Source: Silvanigrella paludirubra (lineage in GTDB: Bacteria; Bdellovibrionota_B; Oligoflexia; Silvanigrellales; Silvanigrellaceae). From it: DNA of 64,000 nucleotides. The DNA is taken from contig NZ_WFLM01000001.1 in assembly GCF_009208775.1 (NCBI RefSeq), positions 723,325 to 787,324 on the forward strand, written 5' to 3'. The notes under the pieces are model-generated. The model made no database searches. It saw nothing but the letters and a program-made list of their open reading frames with translations, and had not been told where the DNA came from. Each line of letters starts with the position of its first letter. The first letter of the stretch is position 1. A program made the translations under genes and the position numbers. This document shows, in pieces, positions 16,725-25,745 of this stretch.

Positions 16725-17257
16725 ACTTTTATAAGACTTTGAATTTGAACATGTGGAGTTGTCTTTAATAAAGTTTCGCATCCATTTAAAAAAGTAAGTT
16801 CAATTAAAAAAGTAAAACCAGAAACGATTCCACCGCTATTTTGAATAATTTTAGCAGCTGCATTTGCAGTCCCACCAGTAGCAATAATATCGTCTACTAT
16901 TAAGTAACGCTGACCTTTTAGGAGAGAATTTTTTTGAATTTCAATACTATCTGTCCCGTATTCAAGGGCATATGATTCAGATACAACTTCTCCAGGCAAT
17001 TTGCCTTTTTTTCTTGCTGCAATAAAAGGTAAATTTAGCTCAAGTGCCAAAGGCATTCCAAAAAAGAATCCACGACTCTCAATACCTACAATATGCTGTA
17101 TGTTTGTTAATTTAGCAAATTCAGCCATTTGTGCTGTTACTTTTTTCATTAATTGAGGATCTTTAAATAATGGATTTATATCTTTAAATATAACACCTTT
17201 TTTTGGAAAATCTGGAACATCTTTAATTACAGAAAGTAATTCATTTTGAAGATTCAT
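16721..17257 (-). CDS. apt: Adenine phosphoribosyltransferase
   Basis: 178 aa, the normal size. Salvages adenine to AMP with PRPP in the cytosol. Recognised by FPKKGVIFKDINPL at residues 18-31, GIESRGFFFG, the flexible loop region ARKKGKLPGEVVSESYALEYG, and the PRPP-binding motif YLIVDDIIATGGTA. GAGGA ribosome-binding site 6-10 bases before the ATG at 17257. It follows prfB on the same strand after 42 bases and may share its transcript. Confidence 0.96.
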   Translation of the reverse strand: MNLQNELLSVIKDVPDFPKKGVIFKDINPLFKDPQLMKKVTAQMAEFAKLTNIQHIVGIESRGFFFGMPLALELNLPFIAARKKGKLPGEVVSESYALEYGTDSIEIQKNSLLKGQRYLIVDDIIATGGTANAAAKIIQNSGGIVSGFTFLIELTFLNGCETLLKTTPHVQIQSLIKV

Positions 17258-17299
17258 TTCTATTCCTCATATTAATATTTGAAAGTATTTATTTATTAA

Positions 17300-18440
17300 T
17301 TAATCAAGATCGTCGTTTGCGCCACCTTTACCTTTAAATTGTCCAGCAGCAATTTGTCTTAAATACTCTAAACAAAAATCTTCAATATCACCATCCAGCA
17401 CAACGTTTGGATCGCTACTTTGCGCAAGAGTTCTAACATCTTTAACAAGTTTATATGGATGTAAAACATAGGATCGAATTTGAGAACCAAAAGCATTATC
17501 CATTTTTGAATCTTCTATTGCTTTAGATTCTGCTTGTCTTTTGCTAAGCTCAAGTTCATAAAGTTTTGCTTTTAATAATTTAATACATGTTTCACGATTT
17601 TGAATTTGACTGCGTTGTTGTTGGCTTTGAACAACAATTCCTGTTGGCAAGTGAGTCATACGAACCGCGGAATCCGTTCTATTCACATGCTGCCCACCAG
17701 CACCACCAGCACGGTAAGTGTCAATTTTTAAATCGCTTTCTTTTACATCAATTTGAATATCATCATCTATCACAGGACTCACAAAAACAGAACAAAAAGA
17801 GGTATGTCTTCGTGCATTAGAATCAAATGGTGAAATACGAACAAGACGATGCACTCCATTTTCTGATTTTAATAGACCATAGGCAAATTCACCATCTATG
17901 GTAATAGTTGCATTTTTTAAACCAGCACCATCGCCTTCTAATTCATCAACAACTTCTGCTTTAAATCCTTTTCGATCGCAAAAACGAAGCATCATACGTG
18001 TAATCATTTGAGCCCAATCACAAGCTTCTGTTCCACCCGCTCCTGCATTTATCGTTAAAATAGCACTATTTCTATCTGTCTCTCCTGATAACAAACGTTT
18101 TGTTTCAAGATGCCCCACTTCTTTAGTTAATTCTTGAATAGTTTGATCAGCTTCTTTATTTGATTGATCATCACCCTCCTCGCCAAATTCAATAGCAACT
18201 AAGGTATCATCAAATTTTTTCACAAGAGATTCGCAAGAATGAATGCCATCTTCAATATTTTTCTTTTCTTTAAGAATTGCAGAGGATTTTCTTCTATCAT
18301 TCCAAAAATTAGGATCGCTACTGATTTCTGATTCAATTTCCAAAATTCTTTTTCGCTTTAACGGAGTGTCAAAGATACCTCCGAATAGGTTCAAACTTTT
18401 CGCGGATTTCACCCAATAAGGTGCGTTGTAATTCGCTCAT
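17300..18440 (-). CDS. prfB: Peptide chain release factor 2 (programmed +1 frameshift)
   Basis: Recognises UGA/UAA stop codons and triggers peptide release. The gene starts at the ATG at 18440 (AGGAG upstream). After 23 codons ending at CTT (18372-18374) an in-frame TGA follows (18369-18371); a +1 shift there continues in the long frame to give 379 aa. The main frame has the RF2 tripeptide region SPFDSNARRHTSF and the catalytic GGQ motif in GGAGGQHVNRTDSAVR. The frame joins through CTT-T-GAC exactly as in other bacterial prfB genes, so this is autoregulation, not a broken gene. Divergent from uppP. Confidence 0.96.
18368..18383 (-). promoter_or_regulatory. prfB programmed +1 frameshift site
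   Basis: The minus strand reads CGGAGGTATCTTTGAC: an internal Shine-Dalgarno (GGAGG), 3 bases, then the slippery CTT before TGA and a C after the stop. This is the canonical arrangement by which low RF2 levels let ribosomes shift and make more RF2. Confidence 0.95.
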
Positions 18441-18476
18441 TTTTAACTCCTAATTTTATTGTTTTTAAATTAACAC

Positions 18477-18522
18477 AAAAAAGAACCCGTCAATAATTTT
18501 GTTTAAAAGACGGGCTCTTTTT
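18477..18522. terminator. Bidirectional terminator-like hairpin between divergent prfB and uppP
   Basis: Stem AAAAAGAACCCGTC with GACGGGCTCTTTTT (one A-C mismatch) around a 17-base loop. Runs of T follow on both strands. Because both neighbouring genes start and leave from this gap, it cannot terminate either one; it may attenuate a leader or block antisense reading. A small GCCAC-TAT-GTGGC hairpin follows at 18534-18546 in the uppP leader. Confidence 0.55.
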
Positions 18523-18606
18523 AAAATATTCTTGCCACTATGTGGCCTTCACGAAACGATATGGTATCTATTCCCATTGTGCAACTTTTTCTTTGGAGGA
18601 AATGCT

Positions 18607-19494
18607 ATGGCTCTTGCTTGCCCTATCCCAGTTCATGGGCAGCTGATTGACTGCGGCTTTGTCGATTTAGGATATTTCAAAATTATAATTCTAGGTATTG
18701 TTCAAGGAATAACAGAATTATTACCTATAAGTAGTACAGCGCATTTAAGAATTGTTCCTTCTTTTTTAGGATGGCACGATCCAGGAACTCCTTTTACAGG
18801 GGCAGTTCAATTGGCAAGCTTTTTTGCTGTCATGATTTATTTTAGAAAAGAAATTTACAATATTTTTATGGGAACTTTAAAAAGTATAAAAACACGCGAC
18901 TTTTCTTCTACTGAATTCAGGCTTGGTGTAGGCATAATTATAGGCACCATTCCAGTTGGAATTATGGGTCTCATGCTAAAATCTGTTTTAAATGCTCCTA
19001 ATTCACCACTAAGATCTTTATATGTCATTGGAGTCGCCTGTATCGTCATGGGTGGACTTTTTATTATTGCTGAAAAAGTATGTAAACATGAACGTGATTT
19101 TAGCAAATTAACTTTTAAAGATTGTTTAATTGTAGGACTTTCCCAAGTTGCAGCATTAATTCCAGGAGTATCTCGCTCTGGAGCAACAATTTCAGCAGGA
19201 CTTTTTCTTGGCCTGAAAAGAGAAACAGCTGCTGCTTTTTCTTTTATTTTAGGAGTTCCTGTCATTGTAGCAGCAGGTCTAAAACAAATTCATGAAATGC
19301 ACAATGCGGGATTAACCTCACATGGCTGGAGTGTTCTTTTTGTTGGTATTGCTACTGCTTCAGTAGCTGCTTTTTTAGCTGTATTTGGGCTTATGAAATA
19401 TCTAGAACAAAGATCTACTCTTATTTTTGCATGGTATCGTTTAGCTTTAGGGGTAATTCTTATTATTTGCGCAAGCTTAAATATCATAGTTTAA
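18607..19494 (+). CDS. uppP: Undecaprenyl-diphosphate phosphatase
   Basis: 295 aa integral membrane enzyme of the BacA family that recycles undecaprenyl diphosphate to the carrier lipid for peptidoglycan synthesis; it gives bacitracin resistance when abundant. Family motifs: GIVQGITELLPISSTAHL and PGVSRSGATISAG. The ATG at 18607 is chosen because GGAGGAAATGCT stands directly before it; the frame is open to 18499 but lacks homology there. The residues before the first helix (ACPIPVHGQLIDCG) are an unusual N-terminal addition. Confidence 0.95.
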   Translation: MALACPIPVHGQLIDCGFVDLGYFKIIILGIVQGITELLPISSTAHLRIVPSFLGWHDPGTPFTGAVQLASFFAVMIYFRKEIYNIFMGTLKSIKTRDFSSTEFRLGVGIIIGTIPVGIMGLMLKSVLNAPNSPLRSLYVIGVACIVMGGLFIIAEKVCKHERDFSKLTFKDCLIVGLSQVAALIPGVSRSGATISAGLFLGLKRETAAAFSFILGVPVIVAAGLKQIHEMHNAGLTSHGWSVLFVGIATASVAAFLAVFGLMKYLEQRSTLIFAWYRLALGVILIICASLNIIV

Positions 19495-19530
19495 ATTGAA
19501 TTGTTTAAGGTACATTTTTAAAGGGAATTC

Positions 19531-20739
19531 ATGAAATCCGACAAAATTAAACCTTATTTGTTTGAGAACTGGCATATTAAAAGTTGGAAAGACTTTGATT
19601 TACTTCAGCAACCAAACTATTTGAATTCCTCATTACTTTTAGAAACATTATCCACATTAAGATGTGCTAATAAAATTGTTACTGAAAATGAAATTAATCA
19701 GTTAAAATATTTTTTTTCAGAAGCTGAAAAAGGAAATATTTTTATTTTACAAGCTGGAGATTGCGCAGAAACTTTTGAAAGTTGTTCTTTTGAAGATGTT
19801 AAATTAAGAGTAGAACATATTTTAAGCCTAGCGAAAAAACTAGAAGAAGCAATTGAAAAAAAAGTTATAGTAGTAGGAAGAATAGCAGGCCAATATGCAA
19901 AACCTAGATCAGAACCTTTTGAAACATTAAATCATTTTTCACTTCCAGCATTTCGCGGTGATATTATAAATGGAATTGAGTTTAATGAAATACAACGCCA
20001 ACCAGATCCATTAAGACTTTTAAAAGCGTATGAAAACTCTAAAAAAACTTATGATTGGATTAAAGAAATTACAAATCATATTTTTTTTATTTCTCATGAA
20101 GCACTTTTATTAGATTATGAGTCAAACCTTACTCATAAAACTACATATTCAGATCAATGGATTAATTTTTCAGCTCATACTTTATGGCTTGGAGAAAGAA
20201 CAAGAGATCTAAAAAGTGCGCATGTTGAATACCTAAGAGGGATATCCAATCCTATTGGAATAAAATTAGGTCCAAATGCAAATTACCATGAAATTATTTC
20301 ACTTCTTAAATTATTAAATCCTCAAAATATTTCAGGTAAAATAAATTTAATTACTCGTTTTGGAAACAAAAATAATAATTTAAATCTTGAAAATATGATT
20401 CACTTTTTAAATCATTCAGGACTTTGTTTTTCTTGGAGCTGTGATCCTATGCATGGGAATTCTTATAAAACAAATAATGGATTTAAAACAAGAAATTTTG
20501 ATGATATTATAAGTGAACTTATTGAAACTCATAAAATCCACAATAAATTAGGCTCTTTTCTGTCTGGGATTCATCTAGAATTAACTTATAAAAACGTAAC
20601 AGAATGCATTGGTGGTTATAAAAATAAATTGAATGAATATAATCTTTCCGAAAATTTTCAATCATTTTGTGACCCAAGGTTAAATAAACAGCAAAGTTTA
20701 GATTTAATTGAATTATTTTCATTAAAAAGAAATTTATAA
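19531..20739 (+). CDS. 3-deoxy-7-phosphoheptulonate (DAHP) synthase, class II
   Basis: First enzyme of the shikimate pathway, condensing phosphoenolpyruvate and erythrose 4-phosphate. 402 aa, somewhat shorter than the common 440-470 aa of class II enzymes. Family blocks: WHIKSWKDF at the N-terminus, LQAGDCAETFESC with the metal-binding Cys, VGRIAGQYAKPRSEPFE, HTLWLGERTR, GIKLGPNA, WSCDPMHGN and SGIHLELTYKNVTECIGG. AAGGGA ribosome-binding site. The adjacent uppP gene is 36 bases upstream on the same strand. Confidence 0.95.
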   Translation: MKSDKIKPYLFENWHIKSWKDFDLLQQPNYLNSSLLLETLSTLRCANKIVTENEINQLKYFFSEAEKGNIFILQAGDCAETFESCSFEDVKLRVEHILSLAKKLEEAIEKKVIVVGRIAGQYAKPRSEPFETLNHFSLPAFRGDIINGIEFNEIQRQPDPLRLLKAYENSKKTYDWIKEITNHIFFISHEALLLDYESNLTHKTTYSDQWINFSAHTLWLGERTRDLKSAHVEYLRGISNPIGIKLGPNANYHEIISLLKLLNPQNISGKINLITRFGNKNNNLNLENMIHFLNHSGLCFSWSCDPMHGNSYKTNNGFKTRNFDDIISELIETHKIHNKLGSFLSGIHLELTYKNVTECIGGYKNKLNEYNLSENFQSFCDPRLNKQQSLDLIELFSLKRNL

Positions 20740-20755
20740 AATAAATTAATTTAAA

Positions 20756-21310
20756 TTAGTGAATAATATGATGCAAACGGCATCTTGGTTCATAACTTTC
20801 GGAAGCACCAACAAAAACGACCTCATTGTCATGAACTAAACGTTGACTATAATAAGCATCATGGCCACATTTAGTGCAAATTGCTGTCAATTTTGTAACT
20901 TTATTAGCCATTGCTAGTAATTTAGACATGCAACCAAAAGGCCTTTTTTTATAGTCTAAATCAAGTCCTGCAACAACAACGCGAATACCACGTTCTAATA
21001 ACTCTTCAATATCATCACATATTGAATCTGAAAAAAATTGAATTTCATCAATACCAATTACATTAACATCTGCTAAATCATGTAAAAAAATATCTTTTGA
21101 ATTTGAAATTAAAATAGAAGAAATTTTTAGTCCATTGTGACTGCATAATTCTTCTTGCGAATAGCGAATATCAGAAGAGTGTTTAAAAACAAGTATTTTT
21201 TGTTTTGCAATAAAAGATCGCTTTAACACACGAATCAGTTCTTCTGTTTTTCCACTGAACATACATCCACAAATTACTTCAAAAGTTCCAACTTCCTTTT
21301 TTCTTTCCAT
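20756..21310 (-). CDS. tdk: Thymidine kinase (type II)
   Basis: 184 aa, the normal size. Phosphorylates thymidine to dTMP in the salvage pathway. Walker A GCMFSGKT (residues 15-22), GIDEIQFF (metal-binding Asp and lasso), AGLDLDYKKRPFG, and a structural zinc site made by CTKCG and RCRLHH near the C-terminus. GAGGGG ribosome-binding site before the ATG at 21310. Divergent from the NDH-2 gene. Confidence 0.96.
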   Translation of the reverse strand: MERKKEVGTFEVICGCMFSGKTEELIRVLKRSFIAKQKILVFKHSSDIRYSQEELCSHNGLKISSILISNSKDIFLHDLADVNVIGIDEIQFFSDSICDDIEELLERGIRVVVAGLDLDYKKRPFGCMSKLLAMANKVTKLTAICTKCGHDAYYSQRLVHDNEVVFVGASESYEPRCRLHHIIH

Positions 21311-21427
21311 TTTCCCCTCTTAAGAACAATATGACTTTATTTGGCTATTATAAATTTTATAAAATTGCAACTTGTTATATAAAATGGTTAACATACTAAT
21401 GGTACCTATAATTTATGAGGTAGTTTA

Positions 21428-22702
21428 ATGAACAATCACATAACTTCAATTCACGTGGTCATTGTTGGAGCTGGATTTGCAGGAATAAATGCCGCTAAAA
21501 AACTCGGAAACGCAAAAGGAATTCATGTTACAATATTAGACAAAAAAAATTACCATCTTTTTCAGCCTCTATTATATCAAGTCGCAATGGCTGGTTTAAG
21601 TCCTGCTGAAATTGCTTCTCCAATTCGATCCATATTGTCTAAATATAAAAATATTGATATTGTTCTTGGCAAAGTAACAAATATTAGCTTATCTAATCAA
21701 ACTGTAGAAACAGACTTTAAAAAATATAATTATGATTATTTAATTCTAGCATGCGGAGCTACTCACAGTTATTTTGGAAAAAATGAGTGGGAAAATTTTG
21801 CTCCAGGTATGAAAACAATTGAACAAGCAACAGAAATTAGGCGCAGAGTTTTAACAGCATTTGAACTAGCAGAGCAAGAAATAGATCAAAATAAAGTTAA
21901 AAGTTACCTTACTTTTGTAGTCGTTGGCGGTGGCCCTACTGGAGTTGAAATAACAGGATCACTTTGTGAAATCGCGCATTTTACTTTAAATAAAGAATTT
22001 AAAAATATTGATCCTAAAAATACTAAAATTATTTTAATTGAAGCTGGAAATAGAATTTTGTCTGCCTTTTCTGAAAAGCTATCAGAGCAAGCTTTAAAAG
22101 ATTTAAAAAATATCGGCGCTTTAGTTAAAATAAATACAAGAGTGAATAATATTACAAACGAAGGTGTTTGGATTGGAGAAGAATTTATTCCTTCAAAAAC
22201 GGTGATTTGGGCGGCAGGAGTAAAACCATCTGAAACGGGAAAACTTTTAGGAACAGAACTTGATCCTGTAGGAAGAGTATATATAGAACCAAATCTGAAT
22301 TTAAAAAATCATGCGAATGTTTTTGTTCTTGGAGATCAATCCCATTGCAAAGATAAAAATAATATTCCATTACCTGGCTTAGCACCCGTTGCGATTCAAC
22401 AAGGAATTCATACAGCTAAAAACATAATAAGAGTGGTTAATGGAAAAAACATACTTCCCTACCATTATTTTGATAAAGGTATCATGGCAACAATTGGGAG
22501 AGGCCGCGCTATTTCAGAATATTCTGGTATTAAAATGACTGGAAAGATAGCATGGCTTGCTTGGTTATTTGTTCATATATTATACCTAATTGGATTTAGA
22601 AATAAATTTTTTGTTTTATGCCAATGGATGTGGTCATATGTTACTTTTGGAAGAGGAGCTAGATTAATTACAAATCAAGATTGGAAAAATAAGGATTCAT
22701 AA
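21428..22702 (+). CDS. ndh: Type II NADH dehydrogenase (NDH-2)
   Basis: 424 aa FAD enzyme that passes electrons from NADH to quinone without proton pumping. FAD Rossmann motif VIVGAGFAGINAA at the N-terminus, quinone-side YQVAMAGLSPAEIASPIR, NAD Rossmann motif VVGGGPTGVEITG, second FAD motif VFVLGDQSH. The C-terminal hydrophobic segment (IAWLAWLFVHILYLIGF) anchors it to the membrane. A TATAAT at 21410-21415 is a possible -10 box. It converges with cheR, overlapping it by 6 bases. Together with cbb3 and sucA it documents aerobic respiration. Confidence 0.93.
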   Translation: MNNHITSIHVVIVGAGFAGINAAKKLGNAKGIHVTILDKKNYHLFQPLLYQVAMAGLSPAEIASPIRSILSKYKNIDIVLGKVTNISLSNQTVETDFKKYNYDYLILACGATHSYFGKNEWENFAPGMKTIEQATEIRRRVLTAFELAEQEIDQNKVKSYLTFVVVGGGPTGVEITGSLCEIAHFTLNKEFKNIDPKNTKIILIEAGNRILSAFSEKLSEQALKDLKNIGALVKINTRVNNITNEGVWIGEEFIPSKTVIWAAGVKPSETGKLLGTELDPVGRVYIEPNLNLKNHANVFVLGDQSHCKDKNNIPLPGLAPVAIQQGIHTAKNIIRVVNGKNILPYHYFDKGIMATIGRGRAISEYSGIKMTGKIAWLAWLFVHILYLIGFRNKFFVLCQWMWSYVTFGRGARLITNQDWKNKDS

Positions 22703-23500
22703 TTTTTCATACATTGAATTTCCTAAAGTCTTTAAATTAAAAGCTTTCGGATCTAGACTATCGCTATGGCCTATTACTAAAACCCCGCCTTTAACTAAAC
22801 GCATTACTAGTTTGCCAATAATCTCTTTTACTTTATCTGGAGTAAAATAAATTAAAACATTTCTACAGACTATCACTTCGTAACAAGGTTGCATGTTTTG
22901 TAACTTAACAAGATTATCTGTAAAAAAACTACATCTAGCTTTTATATTAGGATCTGGTGTAAATGAATCTTCTTTATCCATTTTTTTAACAAAATTTTGA
23001 TAATTAGCAGCTATTTTAGCTAAATCTTTCATTGGATATAATGCTTTTTTAGCCATTTCAACAGAAACAGGATCAATATCAAAAGCTTTGTACTCATAAT
23101 CAAAACCAGGATTTGCATTTCTAAATGCTTCTAACATCAGGCCAAATGAATAAACTTCTTCACCTGTTGAACAGCCTCCAGAATGCATTCTAAATTTTTT
23201 TGTTCCTTTAAATTTTTCTGATAAAAGTGCCTCAAATTTTTTATAATGAGGCATTTCACGAAACCATTCCGTAGTATGAATAGTAAATGCACTTAATAAC
23301 TGTGCAAACTCTTGATCGTTTGCTATGGCGGATTGAAGATATTGATCTAAACTTTCCGCTTTTTTAACTTGAACTCTTCTTAAAACATTAGAAATAATAA
23401 TTTCTCTTCTATAACTTCCTTGCTGGCAATTACCAGTAACATTTTCAGCCATAGCATAGATTTTTTCTCTATCTTCTGGTTTAAAATTATCAATAGCCAT
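22697..23500 (-). CDS. cheR: Chemotaxis protein methyltransferase CheR
   Basis: 267 aa. Methylates glutamates of chemoreceptors using S-adenosylmethionine. N-terminal helical CheR_N domain (residues 1-80), then HTTEWFRE, the SAM-binding motif GGCSTGEEVYS, YKAFDIDPVSVE and VIVCRNVLIYF. AAGGA upstream of the ATG. It follows the HDOD gene by 15 bases in one unit. Probable targets include the receptors at 61942-63435 and 63601-64000. Confidence 0.95.
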   Translation of the reverse strand: MAIDNFKPEDREKIYAMAENVTGNCQQGSYRREIIISNVLRRVQVKKAESLDQYLQSAIANDQEFAQLLSAFTIHTTEWFREMPHYKKFEALLSEKFKGTKKFRMHSGGCSTGEEVYSFGLMLEAFRNANPGFDYEYKAFDIDPVSVEMAKKALYPMKDLAKIAANYQNFVKKMDKEDSFTPDPNIKARCSFFTDNLVKLQNMQPCYEVIVCRNVLIYFTPDKVKEIIGKLVMRLVKGGVLVIGHSDSLDPKAFNLKTLGNSMYEKL

Positions 23501-23515
23501 GGCATTTTTCCTTTT

Positions 23516-24364
23516 TTAGGACGGCTGAATTGCTGATTCTGTTTCTAATGAGTTTTTAACAACTTCTTTAACCGCATCGGCAGATAATTCCATTCGCTTT
23601 AACATTGATAGTTCAATTTTAGTGTCTCTTTTGTAATCCTTAAACCCAAACCCATAACTATGAGCAAGAGTGTCTGACAAAACTAAAATATCAATAAGTT
23701 TATTCATCTCATTGCCAAGATCTTTTCTTAATTCCATATTTTTAGTATCATGAAATGAAATTAATATTTTCACTTTTTCAGGAATTTCCCAAGTGTCTAA
23801 TGCTCTAAAAGCTAATTTACTATGCGGTTCTAAACCGAGTTGATTTTCAGTTGATGCAAAGTCAATTTTATTTTCAAGGGTATGCTTAGCCATTTGTGTA
23901 AAGTTTTCATTAAATAAACTTGCCGTAATTGCGAGTCCAACATCGTGCATTAATCCAGCCATTTGAACTTCAGAGACAAAATCAGGAGCTATTTTTTTGG
24001 CAAAATTTGTACTAAGTAAACTAACAAAGGAACAGTGCCTAATAAAACTATTAAATTCAAATGTTAAAGAATCTTTAAAAACAAATGTACTTTCTAAGGC
24101 ATGTAATACCATAATCTGTCTTAAATTATCATGGCCAATTCTAAAGATTGCTGTTTTTAAATCACTTGTAGGAGAACCCTTTCCTAAAAGGAACAAACTT
24201 GAATTAGCTAGTTTTAAAATACTAGCTGATATCGCAATATCACGTGACAAAGATTTAGCGAGTACACCTGTATCTGCATTTGGATTATAGAGATAGACTA
24301 AACACTCTCTTGCTACCTGCGGCATCGCAGGAAGTTTAAATCCTTCTGGAAGAAACATTTTCAT
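23516..24364 (-). CDS. HDOD-domain protein
   Basis: 282 aa. An HDOD (non-catalytic HD-related) signalling domain fills most of the protein: LPAMPQVARECLVYL, ISASILKLANSSLF, FRIGHDNLRQIM, GLMHDVGLAI (the HD is retained in this segment), then a helical tail. HDOD proteins act in bacterial signalling, often with chemotaxis or cyclic-di-GMP systems; the enzymatic role is unknown. Location 15 bases before cheR suggests a regulatory role in motility or taxis. Start ATG 24364 with GAGAG upstream; a second ATG two codons later is possible. Confidence 0.85.
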   Translation of the reverse strand: MKMFLPEGFKLPAMPQVARECLVYLYNPNADTGVLAKSLSRDIAISASILKLANSSLFLLGKGSPTSDLKTAIFRIGHDNLRQIMVLHALESTFVFKDSLTFEFNSFIRHCSFVSLLSTNFAKKIAPDFVSEVQMAGLMHDVGLAITASLFNENFTQMAKHTLENKIDFASTENQLGLEPHSKLAFRALDTWEIPEKVKILISFHDTKNMELRKDLGNEMNKLIDILVLSDTLAHSYGFGFKDYKRDTKIELSMLKRMELSADAVKEVVKNSLETESAIQPS

Positions 24365-24516
24365 AAAAAATACTCTCTTTTTGGCATTTTACGAACAACG
24401 TTAGAACTAGAGGTGAAATCGTCTTTTTTTTTATATTGTTAACTAGGTAATTTTTTTCTATATTTAGAATTATATAAATAGGAAAGAAATATCTACTTAA
24501 AAAATCTCATATTAAA

Positions 24517-24870
24517 TTAATGATGATTTTCTTCTTCATTTAAGTCTTGAAATAACTGACGGATAATAAATATAGCTACTAAAGTCATGCATATAGCCGC
24601 TATCCAAGACCCAAGATATAAAGATGCAATAATGCTAGGTACAGTTAGAACAAGACCGTAAGCATTAGGGGCAACGGATTTTGCATTTTCATCTGTCCCT
24701 GCAATGGCATAAATAAATATCATAAGAGGAAAAGCTGTTGCTATAAAAGCAATCCAAGTCTGATCAGGAATTCCAGCCTTATTAAACTGAGGAATGAGCT
24801 TAATAATACCAATTACAAGTGCAATAAAACTTAAAATTGAAGCAAGAGTAGAATATATATTTTTTTTCAT
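24517..24870 (-). CDS. Small membrane protein, possibly SemiSWEET/PQ-loop-like
   Basis: 117 aa from the ATG at 24870 (GAGGGG upstream). Three or four hydrophobic helices with a Pro-Gln in helix 1 (KLIPQF) and an Asn in the third (APNAYGLVL), which recalls bacterial SemiSWEET sugar transporters, though these are shorter and the match is weak. The tail is acidic and ends in HH. It is not obviously linked to its neighbours. Function uncertain. Confidence 0.6.
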   Translation of the reverse strand: MKKNIYSTLASILSFIALVIGIIKLIPQFNKAGIPDQTWIAFIATAFPLMIFIYAIAGTDENAKSVAPNAYGLVLTVPSIIASLYLGSWIAAICMTLVAIFIIRQLFQDLNEEENHH

Positions 24871-24975
24871 TTTTAACCCCTCATACCCAAAAATAAAATG
24901 ACAAAACAATTGCTCATTTTTATATTACTCTATTTTATGGGTAATAGCATTAAAAAGGATTCTATATATCAACAG

Positions 24976-25449
24976 TTACATTAACTGGTTATTTTTGATA
25001 ATAACTTCTGCTATCGTTTTTGTATTGTAATTTGGAATTTCATAAGCAAGACAAGCTCTTTTAAATTTATTATACGTTACCCAAGCAGTAAGACCTTGTT
25101 TTTTGTAAACTTTAAGTGCACATCTTGCATTTTTTAAAGGATTAGACAAATCATTTTCATTTAAATTACAATCTTTCATCCAAATATCATTAATTTGTAA
25201 CAAACCGTGATCTTTAGTATTATTTGTATTATGACGATTTACTGCATTTGGATTAAAATTTGACTCTTTTTCAGCCAAACAAGTTACAACAGGAACAATC
25301 TCTCTAGGAAACCCAGCTCTTTCAAGAGTATAGGCTACTTGTTCTTTTGTCATAGAGCGTTTATTACTAGATTTCATTCTTTTAGTTTGTTCACCTGCAA
25401 AAACATGAAAACTCGCAAATAAGGATAAAATTGCTATTAATAACTTCAT
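24976..25449 (-). CDS. Secreted C-type (GH22-like) lysozyme homologue
   Basis: 157 aa with a signal peptide (cut after VFA, about residue 18). Residues 57-87 line up without gaps to residues 30-60 of human lysozyme: CLA-x-x-ES to CLAEKES, T-D-Y-G-I-F-Q-I-N to TKDHGLLQIN. Catalytic Glu35 and Asp53 correspond to Glu62 and Asp80, with identical spacing. ARCALKVYKKQGLTAWVTYNK matches the animal segment around Cys95-Trp109. Cys57 and Cys133 match the Cys30-Cys116 bridge; Cys94 and Cys110 could form the other. A peptidoglycan hydrolase in the periplasm or outside the cell is expected. It could also be annotated as a generic SLT-domain protein. Confidence 0.82.
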   Translation of the reverse strand: MKLLIAILSLFASFHVFAGEQTKRMKSSNKRSMTKEQVAYTLERAGFPREIVPVVTCLAEKESNFNPNAVNRHNTNNTKDHGLLQINDIWMKDCNLNENDLSNPLKNARCALKVYKKQGLTAWVTYNKFKRACLAYEIPNYNTKTIAEVIIKNNQLM

Positions 25450-25577
25450 TCAAACCTCTCAATCACAGTTAAACAATTGAATAATTTAACTAATTTAGAA
25501 AATAGCTTAATTTATAAGCATATTTTATATGAAGCAAAAGCTATGCCATAGACAACTAACTGATATTGTAGATAACG

Positions 25578-25654
25578 AAACAAATGTTACCTTTTTAGGC
25601 GATAAAAAAGTAAACATATCTTCAAATATTGTCTAAATTTTAAACAAATGTTAC
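25578..25654. repeat. Direct repeat in the lysozyme/MutS-like divergent promoter region
   Basis: AAACAAATGTTAC occurs exactly at 25578-25590 and 25642-25654, start-to-start 64 bases, within the 296-base gap between the divergent genes. A near-palindrome TTGTCTAAATTTTAAACAA (25629-25647) overlaps the second copy. A paired regulator site is plausible; no known box is matched. The rest of the gap shows nothing else. Confidence 0.5.
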
Positions 25655-25745
25655 ATAAAACGGTCGTCTTGTCATAATTAGAATAATTATGATAGGTTTT
25701 TTCAAAGTGTAGAACACGCTATTTACTATTATGTGAGAAGCTATA

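Noticed and set aside
18855-19265. Minus-strand open frame of 136 codons
   Set aside because: Lies inside uppP on the opposite strand, with no start signal or recognisable motif.
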